Shown here in pieces: positions 23,857 to 32,403 of a stretch of 64,000 nt of DNA. The stretch comes from Mesorhizobium hawassense. Its GTDB lineage: Bacteria > Pseudomonadota > Alphaproteobacteria > Rhizobiales > Rhizobiaceae. The position numbers and the translations under genes are program-made. The DNA lies in assembly GCF_003289945.1 (NCBI RefSeq), contig NZ_QMBP01000016.1, forward strand, positions 1 through 64,000. The letters are read 5' to 3'. The stretch's first letter is position 1; each line of letters opens with the position of its first letter. The notes beneath the pieces were generated by a model. It had not been told where the DNA came from, did no database searches, and saw only the letters and a list, made by a program, of their open reading frames with translations.

Positions 23857-24268
23857 GACCGATCACCGTGTCGTGCGGGAAGACGCCGAAGGTGAAAGGC
23901 GGCTTCCAGGTACCCGACGCCTGGATCTGAACGAAGACCGTGGGCACTTTCGGGCCGCTGCAGATGGTGGTCGAGGTGACGACGGTCGTTCCGCATTGAT
24001 AACTGCGCGTGACGGTCACCGCGGCGTCGGTCGGTTTCTGTTCCCAACTCGCCAGCGCCGCGGCCTGCGTGGCGGTGTCGTCGCCACCAGCCATCACCAG
24101 GTTCGCCGCTGTCTTGACCCCTGCCCGCATCGCCAGAGAGTTGGTTACGTAGGACCAGCCATCGAGGATGCCGAGCAGAGCGGCGCACAACACCGGCATC
24201 ACCAGCGCGAGTTCCACGGCGGCGACGCCGGCGCTGTCTCTGCGGAAACGGATTAGCTGTAGCCCCAT
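23831..24268 (-). CDS. TadE-like protein
   Basis: A 145-residue protein starting MGLQLIRFRRDSAG. The sequence GVAAVELALVMPVLCAALLG (residues about 14-33) is the TadE-type membrane helix with the conserved glutamate, followed by LDGWSYVTNSLAMRAGVKTA and an extracytoplasmic C-terminal domain. The stop codon lies in the 49-bp repeat, so the C-terminus may have been changed. The start is 5 bp after the stop of the TadG-like gene; they form an operon. Confidence 0.8.
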   Translation of the reverse strand: MGLQLIRFRRDSAGVAAVELALVMPVLCAALLGILDGWSYVTNSLAMRAGVKTAANLVMAGGDDTATQAAALASWEQKPTDAAVTVTRSYQCGTTVVTSTTICSGPKVPTVFVQIQASGTWKPPFTFGVFPHDTVIGHVQVVRVR

Positions 24269-24273
24269 GGCCG

Positions 24274-25536
24274 CTACTCGGCGATCGCAACGGACTGCGC
24301 GGCCGGGATGTTCTTCATCCCGAGGCTCGTGCAGTCCTGGTTGATGGTCGAATTGCCGGACCACTGTATGGTGTCGGCAACGACCTGGGTGCAGCCGTTC
24401 ACGCCCGAGAAGTTGCCGAGATAGTTGACCTGCTGCCTCGGAAAATAGATGGCGCCGGTCAGAAGCGAGTCCGCGGTGCCATTGAAGGTGCTTTGCGCCG
24501 CCGTTCCCGTCCTGTCGCCGTAGAACAGCACACCCGAATAGGTACCCGAGGTCGGCGCGCTCAGCGTCACACTGGCGTTGCCGTTGATGCTGACGGTGTT
24601 GCTGCCGGACATGAAGATGGTCACGCCGGTGCAGGGCGAGGCGCAGGTGACTACAGCGCCGGCGTTTATCTTCAAACTGCCCTGCACGACATAAGTGCCG
24701 GATGACAGCGCGACATTGCCGTTGAGGTTCATGCCGCTACAATATGTGCCGGCCTGGAGTGTTTGCGACGTTTTGTTGCCGTTGACGTTCTTGCACGGAT
24801 TGGTGGCGGCCGGCGCCGGCAGGCTGGCGAACGGGTCGGAGGCCGGCAGTGCCTGGGTGATCGCCGACTTGCAGACCATCGTCGGCGGATTGTTCAGCAC
24901 GACGCCGCCGACCGTGATCAGGCAGTCGGCCTGGACCGCCGCCGAGCCCTGGATCTTGATGGCGTCGGAAGCGAGCGAATCCGACATGACCGAGCAGCCG
25001 CTGAGCTTGAGGCTGGTGCTGCCGGAAAACAGCGCTGCCTGCGAGGCCGAAGGATTGAGCGCCAGAACGCAGGCCTTCGACGCGTCGGTGATCAGCGCCA
25101 CCGCCCTCGCCTGCTCCGGCACCTTGGTCTGCGTGAAGATGGAGGTGAACATGCGGTCGAGATTCTGGTTGAGGATCACCTCCACCGCCTTCTTGGCCGT
25201 GTTCGGCCCCGACGTCGGCGGGGTGTTGACGACGATGGTGCCGGCGCCCAGCCCGTTGGAGGTGGCCGATGAGGTGGCGGCGCTGGTGATGGTGGCGGTG
25301 TCGGATCCGGCGATCTTTTCCAGCGCGCCGGCATAGGCGGCCGCGTCGGCGATCGCCTGCAGCTTCAGGCTCGAATAGTACCAATAGGAGGTCTCGACGC
25401 CGAAGCCCGCGCCGCCGACGACGACCGGCAAGGTGAGCGCGAAGATGGTCGCGACATTGCCACCCCTGCCTTCGCAAAAGCGCCAAGAGGCGATCCGAGA
25501 AAAAAGTTGTCTGAAGAACCGACCTGAAAAGGCCAT
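24274..25536 (-). CDS. TadG-like protein with glycine/threonine-rich C-terminal domain
   Basis: A 420-residue protein. The N-terminus GGNVATIFALTLPVVVGGAG (residues about 25-44), with WYYSSLKLQAIADAAAYAGA, is the TadG/TadE N-terminal membrane helix. The rest is extracytoplasmic: a central part with ACVLALNPSASQAALFSGST, then a C-terminal region with QTLQAGTYCSGMNLNGN, CTGVTIFMSGSNTVSI and CTQVVADTIQWSGNSTI that looks like a beta-solenoid. The divergent gene at 25814 shares this layout. First gene of the operon 24274-23359. No TadA/B/C machinery is present in the window. Confidence 0.8.
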   Translation of the reverse strand: MAFSGRFFRQLFSRIASWRFCEGRGGNVATIFALTLPVVVGGAGFGVETSYWYYSSLKLQAIADAAAYAGALEKIAGSDTATITSAATSSATSNGLGAGTIVVNTPPTSGPNTAKKAVEVILNQNLDRMFTSIFTQTKVPEQARAVALITDASKACVLALNPSASQAALFSGSTSLKLSGCSVMSDSLASDAIKIQGSAAVQADCLITVGGVVLNNPPTMVCKSAITQALPASDPFASLPAPAATNPCKNVNGNKTSQTLQAGTYCSGMNLNGNVALSSGTYVVQGSLKINAGAVVTCASPCTGVTIFMSGSNTVSINGNASVTLSAPTSGTYSGVLFYGDRTGTAAQSTFNGTADSLLTGAIYFPRQQVNYLGNFSGVNGCTQVVADTIQWSGNSTINQDCTSLGMKNIPAAQSVAIAE

Positions 25537-25665
25537 GACCGCGCGCCCAAGCTATCCCGGCCGTGACGACATCATTGCCATATGAATGAATGCCTAATTA
25601 ATTCGGTCGACTTGCGCCGGTAGGACCGCAGCGGGCCGCTTCCCCACCTTGTGCCGCATGCATTA

Positions 25666-25698
25666 AGACTTAAGGCCTAACCAATCTCAGACTTAAGG
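25666..25698. promoter_or_regulatory. Direct repeat in the divergent TadG promoter region
   Basis: AGACTTAAGG occurs at 25666-25675 and again at 25689-25698, 23 bp apart, in an AT-rich stretch between the two divergent TadG-like genes. A regulator-binding role is inferred from position. Confidence 0.45.
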
Positions 25699-25813
25699 TG
25701 TAAGTACCCGTAAAACCATATATTTTAGCACCTTCTGCATTTTAACCATTTTGCAAATCGGTCGTTGAGGCGGCGCGCCTATCACTCTTGCTTAGACGGC
25801 AAGGGCGGGCTCC

Positions 25814-27031
25814 ATGTTTGGACGGTTTTGGGCTTCAAAGCGCGGCAATTTCGCGGTCGCGACCGCGGTCGCCATGGTGCCGCTGATGCTTGGCGTGGCG
25901 GCCTCCATCGACCTGACGGGCACCAGCGACGACGCCGCGCAGCTGCAGAACTCGCTGGACGCGGCCGGCCTTGCGATCGGCACCAAATACCTGCCGAGCA
26001 TGTCGGCGAACGATGTCCAGCAACTCGGCCAGACCTTCTTCGCGGCCAATATGAGCGCGGCGGACGCGCAGGAGTATTCCGGCAGCCTCGCCGCCTTCCA
26101 GGTTGCCGCCAGCGGCGATCCGAGCGCCTATTTCCTTTCGCTGTCGTCGAACATCACCCGGCCGCCCGTGGTCAGCGTCATGCCGGCCTGGCAGGCGACG
26201 CGCTCCGCCCAGGTCAAGATCAAGCCCGGAGCGCAGGCCTGCGTGCTGGCGCTCGACCCGCATGCCGACGATGCGGTCAATCTGCAGGGCTCGACCAACG
26301 TGGCGATGACGGGCTGCGTGATCGCGGCCAATTCGGACGCCGCCGATTCCGTCAACCGGGGTGGCTCGGCGATCGTCAGCGCCGCCTGCGTCTCGACGGT
26401 CGGCGGCACGCAAGGGCTGACCCCGCCCAACGCCACGCTTTCCTGCGGCACCCCGCATGAAAAGCAGTATGCCTCGTTCGATCCGCTGGCCGACGTCGTT
26501 CCGCCCGCCTACACGCTCTGTCTGCCGGTGCCCAACGGCAAGACGATAACGCTCTCGCCTGGCACCTATTGCGACAAGACCCTGTCGGGGAAGATCACGC
26601 TCAACCCGGGCACCTACATCATGCGCAACGTCACCATAAAGCCGGGCGGCAATGGCAGCCTGAGCGGCCAGGGCGTGACGATCTTCCTGATGGAGAACTC
26701 GCAGATCTACATCAACGCCAACGAGCAGGTGAACCTTTCGCCGCCGACCAGCGGCACCTATCAAGGCATCACCATCTACCAGGCACACGGCAACACGCAG
26801 GCACTGACTCTGAACGGCGGATCCGGCTCGCTGGTGAGCGGCTTCATCTACGCCCCGGACGCCGTCATCACCTACGCCGGAAATTCGGACATGAGCGGCC
26901 AGGGCAGCTGCCTGCGGCTGGTCGGCGACACGATCACGATGACGGGAAACTCGGCGGTGAAATCGAACTGCACTGCCGAACTCGGGAACCGCGAAATGTA
27001 TGCGGGACGGATGATCACTCTGGTGAAGTAG
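25814..27031 (+). CDS. TadG-like protein, divergent paralogue
   Basis: A 405-residue protein. The N-terminus KRGNFAVATAVAMVPLMLGV is the TadG-type membrane helix, followed by a helical stalk (AAQLQNSLDAAGLAIGTKYL). The C-terminal half matches the gene at 24274 in layout: ACVLALDPHADDAVNLQGST, ITLSPGTYCDKTLSGKITLN, GVTIFLMENSQIYI, SCLRLVGDTITMTGNSAV. The domain is probably displayed outside the inner membrane. The start ATG at 25814 has a weak Shine-Dalgarno (GGGCGGGCTCC). Confidence 0.8.
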   Translation: MFGRFWASKRGNFAVATAVAMVPLMLGVAASIDLTGTSDDAAQLQNSLDAAGLAIGTKYLPSMSANDVQQLGQTFFAANMSAADAQEYSGSLAAFQVAASGDPSAYFLSLSSNITRPPVVSVMPAWQATRSAQVKIKPGAQACVLALDPHADDAVNLQGSTNVAMTGCVIAANSDAADSVNRGGSAIVSAACVSTVGGTQGLTPPNATLSCGTPHEKQYASFDPLADVVPPAYTLCLPVPNGKTITLSPGTYCDKTLSGKITLNPGTYIMRNVTIKPGGNGSLSGQGVTIFLMENSQIYINANEQVNLSPPTSGTYQGITIYQAHGNTQALTLNGGSGSLVSGFIYAPDAVITYAGNSDMSGQGSCLRLVGDTITMTGNSAVKSNCTAELGNREMYAGRMITLVK

Positions 27032-27052
27032 CGGCGGCCATAGCCGCCGCCC

Positions 27053-27289
27053 CTAAAATTCCGCGATGATGTCGGCGCCGGTCTGCTCGTCGAAGAGCAC
27101 CGCACAGCCGCGCTCGAGCGCGACATGCGTCAGGGCGTTGGTCGCATCCTCGTCCGACGAGACGAAATCGCCGGTCAGCACGCGCAGCTCCTCGACGGCC
27201 TTCGACATCGGCACGAGGCGTCCGGCGGAACGGTCGCTCGTGCAGGCGTCGATGACGCATAAGAGATCGATGAGTTCGAAATTATCCAT
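27053..27289 (-). CDS. Small hypothetical protein
   Basis: A 78-residue protein with ATG behind GGAGG (start MDNFELIDLLCVIDACTSDR). It is acidic and helical (MSKAVEELRVLTGDFVSSDE, ATNALTHVALERGCAVLFDE). The overall pattern looks like small rhizobial regulatory or stress proteins; no family match is claimed. It ends 20 bp from the convergent TadG-like gene. Confidence 0.6.
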   Translation of the reverse strand: MDNFELIDLLCVIDACTSDRSAGRLVPMSKAVEELRVLTGDFVSSDEDATNALTHVALERGCAVLFDEQTGADIIAEF

Positions 27290-27360
27290 GGCGGCCTCCG
27301 CCCGGCGCATCCCTTCGCTCAATAAACGGCGTGAGCCGCGGACTGGTTCCCGCACCCGCT

Positions 27361-27606
27361 TCATCCCCGCGGTCTCGCCCGCGGTCTCGCCGGCGCGCGC
27401 TTGAGATCGAAGCGGGCGGGCAGGCAGGGCTCGACACAGGCCTTGCGCACCGATCCGGTCGCCATCGTGTCGATGGGGAGGAGGATCACCATTCTGGGAC
27501 GGCGTTCAGGCCAGAGCGGCCTGCCAAAGACGATGAAGGCGCCGGCAACCAAACCCGCCAGAAGCAGCGTGGCAAACAGGTTCGCGATGATCCTGCCAGG
27601 TTGCAT
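27361..27606 (-). CDS. Small membrane protein
   Basis: An 81-residue protein with one membrane segment (LFATLLLAGLVAGAFIVFG) near the N-terminus and a basic, Pro/Arg-rich C-terminal tail (DLKRAPARPRARPRG). The ATG at 27606 follows CGGAG; a GTG three codons upstream is possible. Function unknown. Confidence 0.5.
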   Translation of the reverse strand: MQPGRIIANLFATLLLAGLVAGAFIVFGRPLWPERRPRMVILLPIDTMATGSVRKACVEPCLPARFDLKRAPARPRARPRG

Positions 27607-27888
27607 GGCCGGCACTCCGAGAGTTCTGGAGAGAAAGGGGTGCCCGCCATATCGCAGGAATGGCGGGCACGCCGTGGTCGACCGCCGATGAAGGGACTTT
27701 GTCCGGCGGCTTGCTAGGCAAATGAATTGACGGCGCTGTTGTTGCCTCGAAATCGGCGCCTCGGGCCTCTGCGTTCAAGGGGTGCGACTTCAGTCTGAAC
27801 GAAGTCTCGGACCGTCGCCCGAGGGCCGGAACAATCGCCTCCCGCTGCCGTTGCCCGGCAATCGAAATCGGCGAAAGGAGAGGAAGCC

Positions 27889-28176
27889 ATGGCCGACGGA
27901 CCTACAGTTGTAAACACGGGCGGCGGCGGCGGCGGCGGAACCGCGGTCGCGATCGTTCTCGCCATCATCGTGATCGTCGGGCTGCTGTTCTTCACCGGCA
28001 TCATCAATGTCGGCGGCGGCGGTGGCGGCGGATCGACCGACGTGAACGTCAAGATCGACACGCCCAAGATCGAGGCGCCGAAGACCGACACGCCGCCGGC
28101 CAAGACGCCGTCGACAGCACCCGCTGCTCCGGCACCGGGCCCGGCGCCTGCCCCTGCTCCGGCGAGCGGCGGCTGA
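27889..28176 (+). CDS. Small membrane protein with Gly and Pro/Ala tracts
   Basis: A 95-residue protein with GAAAGGAGAGGAAGCC before the ATG. A GGGGGGG tract precedes one membrane helix (TAVAIVLAIIVIVGLLFFTG), a second glycine tract follows, then a segment VNVKIDTPKIEAPKTDTP and an alanine/proline tail. It is probably a single-pass envelope protein with an extended tail. The 270 bp upstream hold no other gene I can support. Confidence 0.7.
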   Translation: MADGPTVVNTGGGGGGGTAVAIVLAIIVIVGLLFFTGIINVGGGGGGGSTDVNVKIDTPKIEAPKTDTPPAKTPSTAPAAPAPGPAPAPAPASGG

Positions 28177-28187
28177 CCCTGGCGAAC

Positions 28188-28218
28188 GCAACCAGCCGCC
28201 CTTGAGGGCCCTGGTTGC
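28188..28218 (+). terminator. Hairpin after the small membrane protein
   Basis: GCAACCAG (28188-28195) and its exact complement CTGGTTGC (28211-28218); no T tract. Confidence 0.45.
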
Positions 28219-28261
28219 CGCTCCTCGGCCCGCGTGATCTTGGGAGGCGCGGGTCGCCCTC

Positions 28262-28300
28262 GGAGCGGTTCCGCCTCTGCAAATGGCGTCGAACCGCTCC
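28262..28300. repeat. 10-bp inverted repeat GGAGCGGTTC/GAACCGCTCC
   Basis: Perfect 10-bp arms separated by 19 bp. The sequence resembles a further dispersed palindrome type of rhizobial genomes, but only one copy was noticed here. Confidence 0.5.
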
Positions 28301-28331
28301 AGGTGTCATCGATAGAATTCAAAACGGATAT

Positions 28332-28517
28332 TCAGGCATCGGCGTCCATGGGCCGGTGACCAGGCTGCTGGTGCCATACCACCTGGCGATAATCCGTCAG
28401 TTCGACGACCTGGCTGCAGACCGGACAGACATAGCTGTCGCAGCATTGGCGAAGCGCCGGCGAGTCACGGCGCGCGGCGACGACCGGCGAAGCGCCTTTC
28501 ACGGCTTGATCAAGCAT
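28332..28517 (-). CDS. Small zinc-ribbon-like protein
   Basis: A 61-residue protein with an ATG behind GGGAGG. It contains CCDSYVCPVCSQVVE, which has the CxxC pattern of a zinc ribbon half-site, and further histidines near the C-terminus (WHQQPGHRP) that could complete the metal site. Zinc binding is inferred. The basic N-terminus (MLDQAVKGASPVVAARRD) could contact nucleic acid. Confidence 0.55.
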   Translation of the reverse strand: MLDQAVKGASPVVAARRDSPALRQCCDSYVCPVCSQVVELTDYRQVVWHQQPGHRPMDADA

Positions 28518-28923
28518 CGGTTTCCTCCCTTGGTGATTGTCGATTACGCCGCCCAACTCCTCCCCTGCCCGGCTACGTTGCGCCGGGCGCGGCGAGCTGC
28601 GCGCTCGACCAAGCCTGGAATGATCCTGATGGGAGTTGCGAGAGCAGCGGCGGTATCGCCTGAGCCATTGCCGAGGGTTGCATCGAATTCTCCCTTTTGG
28701 GCGAGAACGGATGGATCCCTCAACCACCGTCGTGCCAGCGCAAGAACAGAAAGCACCGGACAATCGGGGACCGCACTAACTTCCGACATAGCGGGTCAAA
28801 AATCCACGCGGTGCGGCGGTCGTCCCCAATTATATTAGCAATACCTCATGCTAAGGCGTATCATCCCGCCGGCGGTCGCCGACGATCGCAACGTCTGGCT
28901 CCGCTTGCACCAGGGAGGATGCC
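28518..28923. other. Gene-poor region
   Basis: An 81-codon minus-strand frame (28544-28789) exists but has no ribosome site and no protein-like features, so it is not called. A short AT-rich stretch at 28830-28850 may hold the promoter of the cupin gene. Confidence 0.4.
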
Positions 28924-29304
28924 ATGGCCGAAACTGCCGTGAAGGTGACGAAACTCGAATCCAAATCGCACAACAACCCCGACGAGGTCCGCGCGCCCGC
29001 CAAGACACGCGTCGAGATCGTGCGGCTGCCGGGCTATACGCTCGGGCGGATGAACATGCAGCCGGGCTGGCGGTGGTCCGAATGCGTGAAGCCGGTGGTC
29101 AAGACCGACAGCTGCCAGGTCTCGCATGTCGGTTATGTCGTGTCCGGGTCGATCACCGTGCGGATGACCGACGGCACGCAAAAGACCTTTGAGGCAGGCT
29201 CTTCCTACACCATTCCGCCCGGCCATGACGCCTGGGTGGAAGGCAACCAGCCGTTCCAGTGCATCGAGGTGCTGAGCGCCGAGCAATACGCCAAGCCGGC
29301 ATAG
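28924..29304 (+). CDS. Cupin-domain protein
   Basis: A 126-residue protein with GGGAGGATGCC before the ATG. The single cupin barrel shows SHVGYVVSGSITVRMTDG (G-x-V-x-x-G motif) and a second motif YTIPPGHDAWVEG. Metal-ligand residues of motif 1 are reduced compared with enzymes (HVGY), while H226-like GHDAWV is kept. It may be a sensor or a small isomerase; the substrate is unknown. A GC-rich hairpin (29314-29342) follows. Confidence 0.75.
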   Translation: MAETAVKVTKLESKSHNNPDEVRAPAKTRVEIVRLPGYTLGRMNMQPGWRWSECVKPVVKTDSCQVSHVGYVVSGSITVRMTDGTQKTFEAGSSYTIPPGHDAWVEGNQPFQCIEVLSAEQYAKPA

Positions 29305-29313
29305 CGAAAGCAG

Positions 29314-29342
29314 GCGCCCACTCACTTTCAGGAACTGGGCGC
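29314..29342 (+). terminator. Hairpin after the cupin gene
   Basis: GCGCCCA (29314-29320) and TGGGCGC (29336-29342) are exact complements; the T tract is missing. Confidence 0.45.
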
Positions 29343-29464
29343 GCAGGCGGCTGTCTGTCGCCTGCGCTGTATCCCCGCCGGGGAACGATGGACGAGCACA
29401 ACTAGCGTCCTTTTCGTGGCGCTACGCCCAGGTTGTGGAAACCTGCACTTTGGCACGTGGCGGC

Positions 29465-29498
29465 TTGACACAGGCCCTCTTTTGTTCTCTTTATGTTC
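29465..29498 (+). promoter_or_regulatory. dinB promoter with LexA box
   Basis: TTGACA (29465-29470) is a perfect -35. GTTC-TCTTTAT-GTTC (29484-29498) is a perfect alphaproteobacterial LexA box that overlaps the expected -10 region. This agrees with known SOS control of dinB-type polymerases. Confidence 0.85.
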
Positions 29499-29566
29499 TA
29501 GTAATTCCCCTTACAAAAGGCGCAGCTAATGCTGCAATGCCACACAAATGGCCCTGGGAGCGCGCG

Positions 29567-30829
29567 ATGCCCGCCACGAACGCCGCCGCCGCCGCCACCA
29601 TCCTGCATGCCGATCTCGACGCCTTCTACGCCTCGGTCGAGCAACTGCTCGATCCGTCGCTGCGCGGCAAGCCGATCGCCGTCGGCGGCGGCGTGGTGCT
29701 GGCCGCCTCCTACGAGGCCAAGGTGTTTGGCGTGCGCGGCGGCATGCCCGGCCGCAAGGCGCGCGAGCTCTGCCCGCGGCTCATCTTCGTCGGCGGCCAT
29801 TTTTCCGAATACCAGCGCCTCGGCGACGCCGCGATCAAGGTGCTCGACGATTTCACGCCGGTGGTCGAGCGCATCTCGATCGACGAGGCCTTCGCCGACG
29901 TCGCCGGCTGCACGCATCTGTTCGGCTCTCCGCAAGAGATCGCGCGAAAAGTCCGCCACCGGGTGAAGGCCGAACTCGGCCTGCCGATCTCGATCGGCGT
30001 GGCGCGGACGAAGCATCTCGCCAAGATCGCCTCGCAGGTGGCCAAGCCCGACGGGCTGGTGGTGGTCGAGCCCGGCACCGAGCTTTCATTCCTGCACGAC
30101 CTGCCCGTCACGCTGATGTGGGGCGTAGGCCCGGCGACCAAGGCGAGGCTCGCCGAGATCGGCGTCGAGACCATCGGGCAACTGGCGCGCACGCATAGCG
30201 GCGCGCTGGAGCGGCTGATCGGCCATGCCGCCGGCCAGAAGCTTGCCGCGCTCGCCTGGAACCGCGACCCGCGCAAGCTCGAGACGCGTCGGCGCGCGCA
30301 TTCGGCCGGCGCGCAATCGGCGCTGGGCAGGAAACCTGCCACACCCCGCGTCTTCGTGCCGACGCTCCTGCATCTTGCCGACCGCGTCGCCAGCCGTTTG
30401 CGTGCGAAAGACCGGCCGGGCCGCACGGTGACGGTGCGCGTGCGCTTCGCCGATCTGCGCGCCGTCACCCGCTCGATCACGCTCGACCAGCCGATCCAGG
30501 CGACCGCGATGCTGGCCGAGATCGCCGAGGAGCTAGTGCGCGGCGTGCTGGCCGCCCATCCGGCAGAGCGCGACATCTCGCTGCTCGCCATCTCGGTCTC
30601 GCATTTGGAGGAACATGCCGAGCTGCAGCTCGAACTGCCGCTCGGCCTGGCGGATGAGAAGCTCAAGCCCGGTAGCCGCAAGGGCCTCGCCCGCTTCGGC
30701 GCCGACAGCGCCATCGACAAGATCCGCCAGCGCTTCGGCAAGGAAGCCGTCGGCTACGGCACGGTGGCGCTGGAAGGCACGCGTTCGGTGCCGGACGGGT
30801 TCCGGGAACTGGCCGAGAAGGAGTTGTAG
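29567..30829 (+). CDS. dinB: DNA polymerase IV (Y-family translesion polymerase)
   Basis: A 420-residue protein. HADLDAFYASVEQ near the N-terminus holds the first catalytic aspartate, and VVERISIDEAFADV the second acidic pair. LAKIASQVAKPDG, a helix-hairpin-helix-like part (LMWGVGPATKARLAEIG) and a little-finger region (RTVTVRVRFADLRAVTRSIT) follow. It inserts nucleotides across lesions and is usually part of the SOS response; the upstream LexA box supports this. The ATG at 29567 follows GGGAG; an in-frame ATG at 29537 is possible. Confidence 0.92.
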   Translation: MPATNAAAAATILHADLDAFYASVEQLLDPSLRGKPIAVGGGVVLAASYEAKVFGVRGGMPGRKARELCPRLIFVGGHFSEYQRLGDAAIKVLDDFTPVVERISIDEAFADVAGCTHLFGSPQEIARKVRHRVKAELGLPISIGVARTKHLAKIASQVAKPDGLVVVEPGTELSFLHDLPVTLMWGVGPATKARLAEIGVETIGQLARTHSGALERLIGHAAGQKLAALAWNRDPRKLETRRRAHSAGAQSALGRKPATPRVFVPTLLHLADRVASRLRAKDRPGRTVTVRVRFADLRAVTRSITLDQPIQATAMLAEIAEELVRGVLAAHPAERDISLLAISVSHLEEHAELQLELPLGLADEKLKPGSRKGLARFGADSAIDKIRQRFGKEAVGYGTVALEGTRSVPDGFRELAEKEL

Positions 30830-30942
30830 AAGAGGGTTCCTCGCCCCCGACATTCCGCGATTCCGCAGCTTGCCAGAAGCCCCACGCTGGGCTGGATTGT
30901 GCGCCGAAACAGCCCGCCCCAGCCGAACGATCGGAGTCTTTC

Positions 30943-32193
30943 ATGGCCAGTGAGACGGCAGCGCCGGATACCGAGGCGGCGCCAGTTGGTTCCGACAACA
31001 AGGCCGAGCGCTACGATCTCGGGCTTTGCCTGTCCGGCGGCGGTTACCGCGCAATGCTGTTCCATGCCGGCGCGCTCTGCCGCCTGAACGAGGCCGGGCT
31101 GCTTAAAAAACTCGACATGGTGAGCTCGGTCTCGGGCGGCTCGATCGCCGCTGGACTGCTGGCGGTGCTTTGGCCGCGCTTCAGTTTCGTCGACGGCGTC
31201 GCCAGCAATTTCGACATCTATCTCGACAGGATACTGGAGTTCTCGAAGGTCTTCCTCGACGCGCCGTCGATCGTCAAAGGCCTGCTGAACCCGTTTTCGA
31301 GCGCGGCGCGCGAAGTCGCCGCCTGCTATGAGCGGCATTTGTTCCACGGCTCCAGGCCGATGCTGAAGAGCCTGCCGGAAAGACCCTGGTTCGTGTTCTG
31401 CTCCAGCAACCTCGATACCGGCTCGCTGTTTCGCCTGTCGCGGCGCTACATCGCCGACTACCGCATCGGTGTCGCCTACCAGGCCGACCTGCCGGTGGCT
31501 CTCGCGGTCGCCGCCTCCTCGGCCTTCCCGCCCTTCCTGTCGCCGCAGCGGCTCGACCTCACGCCGTTCACATGGACCAACGACAAGCTCGACCCTTCGG
31601 TCGGCGCGCCGGTGACGCCTGCCCGCGCCGTGCTCACAGACGGCGGCGTCTACGACAATCACGGCATCGAGCCGGCGCTGAAGCGCTGCCGCTGGCTGCT
31701 GGTCAGTGACGCCGGCGCGCCGTGGCAGGCCTCGAAGGCAGGCTATTGGAACTGGTTCTCGCAGCTGAAGCGCGTCGCCGACACTACCGACAACCAGGTG
31801 CGCTCGCTCAGGCGCCGCGATCTCGTCGCGCGATTCCAGGCGGCCAAGGACGCCGACGAGCGCGGCCTGCCCAATGACGCGACACGGCCCGACTATGCGG
31901 CGACGCGCGGCGTCTTCTGGTCGATCGCCAGCAAGCCGGACGCGACCGAGCCGACCTTCACGCAGACCGCCGCCACTGCGCCCGCGGACATCGGCACCTC
32001 GCTGCATTTCCTCGGAGCCAGGGAGACGGTCGACCTGGTGAACTGGGGCTACTGCGCCGCCGACCAGGCGCTGCGCGGCTGGTTCGAGCCGGCTGTGCCG
32101 GCGGGAAAGGGCGTGCCGCTGAAGCCGGGCGCGGTGAAGCCGGGGCGTTGCGCGAGGGTTTCGAAGAAGGTGATGGGTGCGTTCAAGGTTTGA
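30943..32193 (+). CDS. Patatin-like phospholipase family protein
   Basis: A 416-residue protein. LCLSGGGYRAMLFHAGAL (residues about 28-45) is the oxyanion-hole block. The nucleophile elbow reads VSSVSGGSIAAG, with S-x-S-G-G in place of the usual G-x-S-x-G. LTDGGVYDNHGIEP supplies the catalytic aspartate (DGG). The product should be a lipid acyl hydrolase; the substrate is unknown. No signal peptide is seen. It follows dinB by 113 bp and is followed by a family B repeat. Confidence 0.85.
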   Translation: MASETAAPDTEAAPVGSDNKAERYDLGLCLSGGGYRAMLFHAGALCRLNEAGLLKKLDMVSSVSGGSIAAGLLAVLWPRFSFVDGVASNFDIYLDRILEFSKVFLDAPSIVKGLLNPFSSAAREVAACYERHLFHGSRPMLKSLPERPWFVFCSSNLDTGSLFRLSRRYIADYRIGVAYQADLPVALAVAASSAFPPFLSPQRLDLTPFTWTNDKLDPSVGAPVTPARAVLTDGGVYDNHGIEPALKRCRWLLVSDAGAPWQASKAGYWNWFSQLKRVADTTDNQVRSLRRRDLVARFQAAKDADERGLPNDATRPDYAATRGVFWSIASKPDATEPTFTQTAATAPADIGTSLHFLGARETVDLVNWGYCAADQALRGWFEPAVPAGKGVPLKPGAVKPGRCARVSKKVMGAFKV

Positions 32194-32199
32194 GCTCTT

Positions 32200-32330
32200 T
32201 TCCTCGCCCCCATGAAATGGGGGAGAGGTGGCTCGGCGAAGCCGAGACGGAGAGGGGGAGCGCCCTACGAGGACCCCCTCTCCGTCCGCTTCGCGGCCAC
32301 CTCTCCCCCGCCTCTGGCGGGGGCGAGGAA
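32200..32330. repeat. Family B composite repeat (copy 4)
   Basis: Begins TTCCTCGCCCCC and ends with its exact complement GGGGGCGAGGAA. Inside it repeats the GGCTCGGCGAAGCCGAGACG and CCCTCTCCGTCCGCTTCGC modules of the element at 3492-3623. Confidence 0.75.
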
Positions 32331-32380
32331 CCCCAGCTTTCGCATGCTGGCGGGACAGCGACCCCTCTGCCCTGCCGGGC

Positions 32381-32403
32381 ATCTCCCCCCTCATGGGGGA
32401 GAT
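32381..32403. repeat. Family A repeat (copy 7)
   Basis: ATCTCCCCCCTCATGGGGG followed by AGAT, preceded by the inverted tail GGGACAGCGACCCCTCTGCC. It directly follows the family B element, with only about 50 bp between them. The remaining 145 bp before the GFA gene hold no gene. Confidence 0.75.

Noticed and set aside
28544..28789. An 81-codon minus-strand frame
   Set aside because: No Shine-Dalgarno, no known motif, and it lies in a gene-poor stretch. It could be real but I cannot support it.
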